From positions 1 to 9,041 of the forward strand of contig HF986002.1 in assembly GCA_000431015.1 (NCBI GenBank): a stretch of 9,041 bases of DNA, given 5' to 3'. The notes below the pieces were generated by a model. The model was not told the origin of the DNA. It saw nothing but the letters and a program-made list of their open reading frames with translations, and searched no databases. Made by a program: the position numbers and the translations under genes. Each line of letters starts with the position of its first letter. Position 1 is the first letter of the stretch. Source of the stretch: Alistipes sp. CAG:514 (GTDB lineage: Bacteria; Bacteroidota; Bacteroidia; Bacteroidales; UBA932). Positions 1-7,800 of this stretch are shown here, one piece after another.

Positions 1-833
1 CGGCTCTGGTCGTGTGCGGCCCAGGAGCCGCCGCTAGGAGCGAGAACGCCAGCGTGATGTCTTTTAACATCCGCATCCAGTTCCCCGCCGACACAGGAAA
101 ATACAACTGGGAGAGCCGCAAGGAAGGGTGCGTGAAGGCGATCCGGAAATATCATCCTGACATCATCGGACTCCAGGAAGCGACCTTCGGGCAGAAGTCC
201 TTCTTGTCCAAAGAGTTGCAAAAATATATCATGATTGACGGCGACTGCAAGCCCGGCACGCTGAACAAGGATTCCGGATTCAACCCGATTCTCTTCAGGG
301 CGGACAGGTTCGATCTTCTGGGCTACGGAACATTCTGGCTCAACGAGGATCAGGAGCCGGAGGCAAAAGGCTGGGACGCTGAATATGTCAGGACGGCCAA
401 CTGGGTGAAGCTTCGTTTCAGGAAATCCGGACAGATAATATTCCTCTTCAACACACACTTTGACAATGTCGGGGAAATGGCCCGCGCCGAAAGTGCCTTG
501 CTGATGGTGGAGAAGATCAAGGAGATCGCCGGTGACAAGGCTGTGGTGTTCGTGACCGGCGACCTCAACACAACGTGTGACGACAAGGCTCTCAAGCCTC
601 TCACCACGTACCTCAACGAAGCTTCCGAGACCGTGAAGAAAGCCGACAAGACTCCGTCTTTCAACAATTTCGGTCGCCCGGGGAGCAAACTGGAGACCAT
701 TGACCACGTTCTTTACCGCAATGCGGAGGCCACGGGCTTTCGGGTGGTAGACGAGCCTAAATTCGGAATCAACTACATTTCCGATCATTATCCGATTTGC
801 TCAGAGTTTGTCATCACGCTTCCAAAGAATTAG
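1..833 (+). CDS. Exported endonuclease/exonuclease/phosphatase (EEP) family hydrolase, 5'-truncated
   Basis: The 3' part of a metal-dependent hydrolase of the EEP (DNase I-like) fold, whose members cleave phosphodiester or phosphomonoester bonds. The frame is open to the left edge (first full codon at 3), so the true start lies outside the window; the GTG at 12 is only the first in-window start codon. The first residues (ALVVCG, then a GAAA stretch followed by RSEN) look like the end of a signal peptide with an AxA-type cleavage site, so export to the periplasm or surface is likely. Family motifs appear in order: SFNIR with its Asn at 66-68, LQE with the metal-binding Glu at 177-179, THFD with His at 456-458, GDLN with Asp at 561-563 and Asn at 567-569, and a C-terminal SDHYP with the catalytic Asp/His pair at 783-788. 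All expected catalytic residues are therefore present. The substrate (nucleic acid, sugar phosphate or phospholipid) cannot be told. The stop lies 3 nt before the next gene, so co-transcription is likely, though a functional link to the signalling genes is unproven. Confidence 0.9.
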   Translation, partial: ALVVCGPGAAARSENASVMSFNIRIQFPADTGKYNWESRKEGCVKAIRKYHPDIIGLQEATFGQKSFLSKELQKYIMIDGDCKPGTLNKDSGFNPILFRADRFDLLGYGTFWLNEDQEPEAKGWDAEYVRTANWVKLRFRKSGQIIFLFNTHFDNVGEMARAESALLMVEKIKEIAGDKAVVFVTGDLNTTCDDKALKPLTTYLNEASETVKKADKTPSFNNFGRPGSKLETIDHVLYRNAEATGFRVVDEPKFGINYISDHYPICSEFVITLPKN

Positions 834-836
834 AAA

Positions 837-1706
837 ATGGCTGAATTCCAACAGAAAAGAAAGGAACTGCACAAGGAAGGCATCCTGAAACAGAGAGAGG
901 CTCTGCGCGCGTCTTCGGATGGCGCGACGTGTCCTTATTGCGGAAAGGACATCAGGAAAAGCTGGGAGTTCTGCCCTGGATGCGGACATTCACTTGTCGG
1001 CTGGTGCACATTCTGCGGAGCCGACATCCCTCGCGGCGAGGATGAGTGTCCGGAATGTGGGATGAGCAGGAGCGGGATTGTCTGCCCTAAGTGCGGGACA
1101 CTGAATGTCAGAGGGTTCTGCAGCAAGTGCAACGAGCCGCTTACGATGGCTGCGAAAAAGGAACTGGAGAGGGCGCGGAAGGATCCGGCGTTCCTTAAGG
1201 CGGCGGAACTGGCTGTCAAGGCGGCGGAGATCCAGACGATGATCGAGGCGGCGGAAGAGGAGGTCGCCAAAGAGAATATAGAGGCGAAGCTACCTGAGGA
1301 TGTGATGAGGCTCAGGGAGTTACTGGGAAAGACCACCTTTCGGCAGGCTCAGGAACCGGAAAAGGTACGGCAGGAGCAGAGGTCTGGCGCTCCGGCGGGT
1401 CCGGCGGCCGGTAAGATGAAGAGCAAGGCGGAGTTGAGGGCGGAATATTCAAAGATCCAGGAAGAGTTGAACAAGGCTCTCTCCGAGATGCTGCCGCCGG
1501 CAGGCTCCACTCCGCAGGAGCAGAGGAACTACTTCTCCGCAAGGAAGTTGCCTGTTGAGAAAATTATCCACACCAAGGTAAGAAACGCCTGGGTCTGCAA
1601 CTTCTGCGGATGCTGGCACAACCGTCCGAGCGAGTGCTGTGAGCCGTGGCACGGCGGGAAATGGGTCTGTGAGTATAAGGAAGAAAAGATACTGGGCTTC
1701 GTTTAG
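837..1706 (+). CDS. Triple zinc-ribbon protein with helical middle and C-terminal Cys-rich knuckle
   Basis: A 289-residue cytosolic protein of unknown function; I do not recognise a named family. Three tandem zinc ribbons of the double-CxxC type fill residues 32-98, with ligand pairs C32/C35 with C46/C49, C57/C60 with C71/C74, and C83/C86 with C95/C98. Residues 103-165 are Ala/Glu/Lys-rich and should form a long helix or coiled coil. A Gly/Ala/Pro linker near 180-190 leads to a second short helical stretch. The C-terminus (252-278) carries C254, C257, C259, H261, C267, C268, H272 and C278 with several Trp, which suggests a further metal-binding knuckle. There is no catalytic motif, signal peptide or membrane segment. 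The ATG at 837 follows the previous stop by 3 nt, has only an A-rich leader rather than a clear ribosome binding site, and places a short charged helix before the first ribbon. Ribbons of this kind recur in the AAA+ and FHA proteins downstream, so a scaffold or adaptor role in the same complex is a reasonable inference. Confidence 0.85.
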   Translation: MAEFQQKRKELHKEGILKQREALRASSDGATCPYCGKDIRKSWEFCPGCGHSLVGWCTFCGADIPRGEDECPECGMSRSGIVCPKCGTLNVRGFCSKCNEPLTMAAKKELERARKDPAFLKAAELAVKAAEIQTMIEAAEEEVAKENIEAKLPEDVMRLRELLGKTTFRQAQEPEKVRQEQRSGAPAGPAAGKMKSKAELRAEYSKIQEELNKALSEMLPPAGSTPQEQRNYFSARKLPVEKIIHTKVRNAWVCNFCGCWHNRPSECCEPWHGGKWVCEYKEEKILGFV

Positions 1707-1741
1707 CCAGCGCGACACGAATCATTACAAAAATCGAGAAT

Positions 1742-4700
1742 ATGGCAGATACTATGGCAGAAAGCGGCACAGCCGTAGCAGACATCAGCAAGACAGGAAC
1801 ATGCAGGACAGAATCCGATTCCGAAGGGACGGGAACGGTGACCGTCAAGGCCACATTCACCTGTACGGCTACTGATGCGGACGATCTTGGAGACGGCGGA
1901 GCGGAAGTTTCAGCTAAAGAGGAGATTACACTAGGAGGCAAACGTTACGCCATCGACAGGCTGATCGGAAACGGAGGCGAGGCCGAGGTGTACGTGGTGA
2001 GTTCGAAGAAAGGAAGCTTCGCTCTGAAACTGTACCGTCGGGGCAATGGGGTTCGCAAGGATATTCTTAAAAGACTGGAGAAATTGAAGGGGAAGGCCGC
2101 GATCGTGGATATTCTTGAGACGGGAGTTGTCAGGATCGGCGACGTTGACAGGGGGTACGCCCTGATGCCTTTCTGCAAGGATGGTTCCGTGGCTTCCTAC
2201 GACCTCCGAAACAATGCCGAGGAGATTCTGCGCATCACCGCGATGACCGCCAGGAACATTGGCGAGCTGCACAAGGTAGGGCTGCTGCACAAGGACATAA
2301 AGCCCGAGAATATTCTCTACACCGACAAGGATTCAGGTCTTGCCGTAATCTCGGACTTCGGGATCGCGGACGTTCTCGGGGATGACGGCAGCGTCAACAC
2401 TCCGCAGTCCAGAACCGTGATCTACGCCGCTCCGGAGCTTTACGCCAACACCACCCGCATCGGGGATGTCACCTATGCGATCATGACGGCGGCATCGGAC
2501 TACTATGCGCTCGGCATGTCCGTCCTTTCCCTGTGGATAGGGGACAGTGAGTTCCGCAAGAAGGAACCAGAGCTGGTGAAGCTGAAGATCCAGGGCAAGC
2601 TGCCAGTGCCGGACAACATGCCGGAGCCCCTGAGGACCATCACCAGAGGGCTTCTGGTCGGTAAGCCGGAGAACAGATGGAGCTACGACGAGATCAGAAG
2701 AACTCTTGAGGAAGAGAAGATACCTGTGGTGGAAGACGCTGAGATCCTGAGGGTTGTCTTCGATTCGGGAAAGAACAAGATCGCTCACACGACCAAGGAG
2801 CTGGCTCAGTTCATGATGGAGGACCAGACCCTTGGTACCGCCTACCTCTACAAAGGAAAGATCAGTTCCTGGATCAGCAGGGTCATGCCTGAGATGGAGG
2901 TGAAGTTGAACAACATCGTGGAAAGGGTCTATCCGAAGAACCAGGTGGCCGGACTCTACGCCGCCGCGCTCGCTCTGGACCCGCAACTGCCGTTCTATTC
3001 CCGTGACGGGAAGGTCTGCGTGAACGTCAACAAACTTCTCAACGGGGACAGCGGCTTCGCTTCGACCCTGGGAGACAGAAGCAACCCGATCTACCTTTAT
3101 TGCGAGGCGCGGCAAGGGAAAAAGGAGGCTGACGGTTTATATTCACGAACCTGCAATGCCTTGAAAGACAGTTTCGGCTACGCCAGGAGCGTGATTGTCT
3201 GGGGAGTGTATGACCGGAAATATTTCCGGACCCTGCAAGGCAAGAAGACAGGCAAGGAGGACAAGTTCACCGATGTGGACTGCTACAACATCACGGATGT
3301 GGTGAAATTCTGCTCCGACTACAGGGTTGTGGCCGAGGAGGATAAGAAGTTCCTCTGCTCGCTCGGGTTCGCGGAGATGGTCAGGGTCTTCTCCGAGAAG
3401 GACGCGGACAGGCTTATCCAGGTGCGCAAAGGCATCACCGACTACCAGATGCTGTTCAGACTGACCATCCAGACCATCAATCCGGCGGCGGACATCAGTC
3501 TGATCACTGATCCGAAGGACCCGAACTACGCGATGGACGGGGACACTATCGGCGTGCTGATAAACGTCGCCTTCAATGCCTTCTATTGTGTCTTTGACGG
3601 TGACAGGCAGAAGATGTACGACAACTGGTACTCTGACATCAATCCTTATTCGGAAATTTGCCAGGCCTCTCTCATCGATCTGATAATCTCGTCATTCACC
3701 AGTAATTACAACAATTCCTACCTGCATAGATTCTTCCTAACGAAAGGCGACAGATTCGCCTCGCAGGACAAATGGATCAGCTACTGCACGAACTACGGCA
3801 GCGCCGACAACACCAACAAGTACGGCCCTTACTACGACAAGATCGCGATAATGAAGGCCGTCGAGGGGCTGACCAAGTGCGCCGACTTCTATTTCCCGGC
3901 TTCCGGAAGCTACGTCTACCATCTTGATGACCTTACGAAAATCAAAAAGGAGGAGGTAGAGGAAGCTTTTGAATATTACGGACTTGAAGCTTGGGTGGCT
4001 TCCAAACTTCAGGAGAATCCGGAGGTGGATCTGAGCAAGCGTCTGGCCTACGAGAAGCTGACATCCCAGTACCTGAACGTCATCGGGAAGTACTACAAGG
4101 ATGACTATTACTACAAACGCTTCCAAAAGGCTTCCGGCGCCGTGGCAAGGCACAAGACCAAGACTCCGATCCTCCTGCTGGGACTCCTGGAGAAGGTCGT
4201 CTATGTCGTCTTTGGTCTCGCTCCGTGCCTCCTGCTGCTGTTCTACCTGATTCTGGGAGCGATCGACTACCCGACAATCGAGGCCGGAAAGTCGGAGCTT
4301 TGGTTCTGGGGAGGGAGCCTGCTGCTTCCTCTGGTCCTGAATCTTCACGTCTACCTGGATGACTTGGACAGGAGCCTGTTAAGGTCTCTGTTCAGGTGGA
4401 TAGTCGGCACTGTCTTCCTTTATTTCCTCTCCAAATGGTTCCTCGGCAAGTTCATGGTCTACGTCACGATCTTGGTGGTCGCCGCCGCTGTGTTCTGGTA
4501 CGCCAGACTGATCTTCAAGAGGATGAACGGGGCGCGTGAGCTCAGGAGGATGCACAGTCCGAACGAGGACCAGAAGATTCTGGAGCCCCTGCATTTCGCC
4601 TACAAGGAGAGAAGTGACGATTTCGTCTCATCCCTGTTCGGCAACGAGAAGTTCTACAGGTCAAAGTACCTGAGTGACCTCTGGGAGAAATTCAAGGATC

Positions 4701-4876
4701 TGGTGATGGCAGTCGTCACCTCATTCCTTCTTTTGTTTCCTGTGGCCACGATACCGAAGATCACGGACATGGATTCCCTGAAAGAGAACCATCCTAAGAT
4801 CCATAACACAATCAACAAGATAACCGAGAAAGCCCATGAAAACGTGTCAGAAGTGCGGAAAGACGAACAGAAATGA
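1742..4876 (+). CDS. Membrane-anchored Ser/Thr protein kinase with large uncharacterised C-terminal region
   Basis: A 1,044-residue Hanks-type protein kinase, expected to transfer phosphate from ATP to Ser/Thr of partner proteins. Residues 1-60 are a Thr-rich, probably disordered tail. The kinase domain spans about 62-325: Gly-rich loop GNGGEAEV (76-83), ATP-binding Lys96 in FALK, catalytic loop HKDIKPEN with Asp185 and Asn190, DFG at 205-207, APE at 230-232, Asp253 in helix F (SDYYALG) and Arg312 near the end. All core catalytic residues are present, so it should be active. The HKD in place of HRD is a tolerated variant. Residues 334-806 match no domain I can name. Hydrophobic segments lie at about 819-841, 854-872, 886-900, 904-925 and 987-1005, so the protein is probably multi-pass with the kinase in the cytosol. 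It lacks the single-TM plus PASTA layout of PknB. The start at 1742 has a weak ribosome site; Met5 is an alternative. The last 41 nt overlap the AAA+ gene. It probably acts with the FHA and PP2C genes downstream. Confidence 0.93.
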   Translation: MADTMAESGTAVADISKTGTCRTESDSEGTGTVTVKATFTCTATDADDLGDGGAEVSAKEEITLGGKRYAIDRLIGNGGEAEVYVVSSKKGSFALKLYRRGNGVRKDILKRLEKLKGKAAIVDILETGVVRIGDVDRGYALMPFCKDGSVASYDLRNNAEEILRITAMTARNIGELHKVGLLHKDIKPENILYTDKDSGLAVISDFGIADVLGDDGSVNTPQSRTVIYAAPELYANTTRIGDVTYAIMTAASDYYALGMSVLSLWIGDSEFRKKEPELVKLKIQGKLPVPDNMPEPLRTITRGLLVGKPENRWSYDEIRRTLEEEKIPVVEDAEILRVVFDSGKNKIAHTTKELAQFMMEDQTLGTAYLYKGKISSWISRVMPEMEVKLNNIVERVYPKNQVAGLYAAALALDPQLPFYSRDGKVCVNVNKLLNGDSGFASTLGDRSNPIYLYCEARQGKKEADGLYSRTCNALKDSFGYARSVIVWGVYDRKYFRTLQGKKTGKEDKFTDVDCYNITDVVKFCSDYRVVAEEDKKFLCSLGFAEMVRVFSEKDADRLIQVRKGITDYQMLFRLTIQTINPAADISLITDPKDPNYAMDGDTIGVLINVAFNAFYCVFDGDRQKMYDNWYSDINPYSEICQASLIDLIISSFTSNYNNSYLHRFFLTKGDRFASQDKWISYCTNYGSADNTNKYGPYYDKIAIMKAVEGLTKCADFYFPASGSYVYHLDDLTKIKKEEVEEAFEYYGLEAWVASKLQENPEVDLSKRLAYEKLTSQYLNVIGKYYKDDYYYKRFQKASGAVARHKTKTPILLLGLLEKVVYVVFGLAPCLLLLFYLILGAIDYPTIEAGKSELWFWGGSLLLPLVLNLHVYLDDLDRSLLRSLFRWIVGTVFLYFLSKWFLGKFMVYVTILVVAAAVFWYARLIFKRMNGARELRRMHSPNEDQKILEPLHFAYKERSDDFVSSLFGNEKFYRSKYLSDLWEKFKDLVMAVVTSFLLLFPVATIPKITDMDSLKENHPKIHNTINKITEKAHENVSEVRKDEQK
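4836..4876 (+). other. 41-nt gene overlap (kinase 3' end / AAA+ 5' end)
   Basis: The kinase stop codon (TGA 4874-4876) lies inside the AAA+ gene, whose ATG is at 4836 in another frame. The overlap encodes the last 13 kinase residues and the first 13 to 14 residues of the AAA+ protein, including its first zinc-ligand pair C4/C7. Because the ribbon needs those cysteines, the upstream ATG is well supported and the overlap looks genuine. It implies translational coupling of kinase and AAA+ protein. Confidence 0.8.
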
Positions 4877-7800
4877 GGCTTCGTACTGTAAATGGTGCGG
4901 GGAGAGGCTGACTGCTGCCGCCGATGCCTCGGCGGTCGGTAAGCCGGTGGCAGGTGGGTCACGCGGGACCGCGGATCCGGAGGCTGGAAAGGCGGGTTCC
5001 ATGGCCGTTGGCATGCCGCACGGGATGATCGCGAAGGAGTGCGTGAGGGAGCCGCTGGAGAATTTCACGAAGCGCTGCGAGCAGACAGCCGAGTTCCGCA
5101 AACGGACAGGAAGCGACGCCCGCCCGGGACTCGACTGCATCATCACAGGGGAGACCGGGACGGGGAAGACCTATCTGGCTGGCCGACTGACTCAGATACT
5201 TTACGACAACCGCATTTCGGAAAGCCGTAAGCCAAAGACCGTGGACGCGGCGGACTGGGACGAGTTCAACTCCAGTCTGGACGAGAACCTGGCCGCTGTC
5301 AAGACCGGTGTGCTGGTGGTGACGAACTGCCAAAATCTTGTGGACACACAAGGCGGCCCTTCGGAGCTGGACAAGCTTTTCGCAAGGATGAAGGTCAATG
5401 TGAACATGCCGGTGGTGATTCTGTGCGGACTTGAGGACGGCTTCGGCACCTACATCAGCGCGGAAAGCAACGCATTGTCTCTCTTTGAGTTCCGCTTCCA
5501 GATCTCGTCATTCAAGGACAGCGATCTCAAGGCTCTGTGCGTGTCGTTGATCCGGGATAGGTTCAGAACGGCGGCCAGTCCTGAGGCAGAGAAGAGGCTG
5601 GGGCTGGTCTTCAAGAAGATGTTCCGTGACGGCAGGACCAAGGAGAACGGAATCCTTGCGGGCAAGGTCGCCGAGGAGAGCGCCTTCAACATGTTCAGCC
5701 GGGGTGGCTCCCAAATCGAGGAGGCCGACATTCCGGGAGAGCCGTTCGAGGAGCTCACCGAGGAGCAGATTATGGACAAGATCAACGCCTTCACAGGTCT
5801 GACGGAGGTCAAGCAGGAGATCCGCTCCATCATCGACAACATCAAGAGGCAGAAAAGGGACAACCCCGGCAAGCCTGTGCAGCTGAAAAGCCATTTCGTC
5901 TTCACCGGCAACCCAGGCACGGGAAAGACCACGATAGCAAGGCTGTTCGCCGACATCCTGGGCAGTCTTCAGGTGCTCCCGAGCGGCCATCTGGTCGAGG
6001 TGACACGCAAGGATCTTGTCTCGCAGTATGTCGGAGACACTGCCCTCAAGACCGAACAGGTCATCAACAAGGCAATGGGCGGAATCCTGTTCATCGATGA
6101 GGCCTACACCCTCAAGCAAGGAGACAACGACAAGGTTGGCCAGGAAGCCATCGACACCCTGCTGCCGTACCTTGAGAACAGGGCCGGCGATTTCGTCTGC
6201 ATCATCGCCGGCTACACCAAGGAGATGACGATGTTCCTGCGCTCCAACTCCGGACTCGACTCCAGATTCAAGAAGAAGATCGAGTTCAAGGACTACAACG
6301 GCATGGAACTCACCGAGATATTCCTGAATATGGTGAAAAAGAAGGGGTTGTCCCTTACGGACGAGGCCTCAGGCAAGGTCGGAAAATATTTCGAGCGGAT
6401 GTACCTGAGCCGCACCGACACCTTCGGCAATGCCCGCGAGGTGCGCAACACCTTCGACCGCTGCTTCGAGCGGCTCTGTACCAGAACGGCGGGTCTGAGT
6501 GATGATGAATATGCCAGCTCGGGCAAAGTCCTGACCTGGGAGGACATCGCCGGGCCGGACGGCACGAAGGAGATCTCGGTGGAAAGCGTGATGAAGGAGC
6601 TGGACTCTTTCGTCGGAATGGAGTCCGTCAAGAAAGCCCTGAGGGATCTTGCGGAGGAGATGCATTTCCAGCAGCGCCGGATGGAGTTCGGAGGCAAGGC
6701 CTCGATCCGTCCCGTGAACATCATCCTGACCGGAAACCCAGGCACGGGCAAGACCTCCGTGGCCAGAGTGCTCGGCAAGCTGTTCAAGGCTATGGGAATA
6801 TGCTCCACAGACCGTGTCATCGAGAAGAGCCGCAAGGACATCGTAAGCACCTACGCCAACGAGTCGGACAAGAATATGGACAAGGCTGTGAACGAGGCTA
6901 TGGGCGGGGTTCTGTTCATCGACGAGGCCTACGCTCTCGCACCGTTCGACGACACGGGCCACTGCTCTGATTCCGAGGGGATCAAGGCTCTGGAACGGCT
7001 TATGGTCCGGATGGAGAACGACCGGGGCAAGTTCGTGGTGGTCTGCGCCGGCTACAAGGACAAGATGCGGAACCTGATGAAGGCCAACGAAGGGTTCGCC
7101 AGCCGGTTCACGCACAGGATAAACATCGACGACTACACGCCGGAGGAACTGACGGAGATCTTCCGCCGGATGGCCGAAGGGCAGGGCTACTCCTTTGCAG
7201 GTGGCACTCTGGACAAAGCCCTCAAGGCGTTCCGGAAGCTCTCGGCGGAAAAGTCGGGGAAGGATTTCGGCAATGCCCGTGAGGCAAGGAATATGCTCGA
7301 CAGCGTGCTGGGTAACATCGGCACAAGGGTCAACGCGCTTCCTGACAGCCAGGTCGGCAAGGAAACCTTCTTCACCATCCTTCCGGAGGACATTCCGTTC
7401 GAAGAGCCGAAAGTGGCTTCCGAGGAGGAGTGCCTCGCGGAACTGGATTCACTGATCGGATTGGAAAGCGTCAAGAACGAGATCCGTTCAATGCTCAACG
7501 AGATGAGGCAGAAGAAGATGGACAGCGAGCTTTCTGGCAGGGACTTCACCGCTATCGTTCCTGACCACTATCTGTTCCTCGGCAATCCGGGAACCGGCAA
7601 GACCACTGTCGCAAGGCTGATGGGAAGGATCCTGTACTCTCTCGGAGTGATCGCGAGACCGGATGTGATCGAGGTGTCGAGGGCGGACATGGTGGCTCCG
7701 TACCAAGGCCAGACCGCTCCGAAGACACGGGAGACGATCGACAGGGCGATGGGAGGGATCCTGTTCATCGACGAGGCATATTCATTGATCCAAGGCGACA

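Noticed and set aside
1707..1741. The 35-nt gap before the kinase, considered as a promoter or terminator.
   Set aside because: There is no inverted repeat, T-run or clear promoter boxes; it is too short to argue for either.
1639..1875. A 78-codon plus-strand frame spanning the junction between the zinc-ribbon and kinase genes.
   Set aside because: It overlaps the end of the ribbon gene and the kinase N-tail, is rich in Arg/His/Tyr as out-of-frame reads often are, and has no supporting motif.
2333..3115. A long minus-strand open frame (260 codons) opposite the kinase.
   Set aside because: It lies antisense to a well-supported kinase frame and its translation shows no recognisable motif; long antisense frames are common in GC-rich coding DNA.
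3214..3229. A perfect 16-nt palindrome (CCGGAAATATTTCCGG) inside the kinase gene.
   Set aside because: It lies mid-gene, encodes an ordinary Asp-Arg-Lys-Tyr-Phe-Arg stretch, and a palindrome of this length is not very surprising in 9 kb. Nothing else nearby suggests an operator.
6369..7115. Minus-strand open frames opposite the AAA+ modules, recurring at matching places.
   Set aside because: They recur because the AAA modules themselves are repeated; they are shadows of the Walker and sensor codons.
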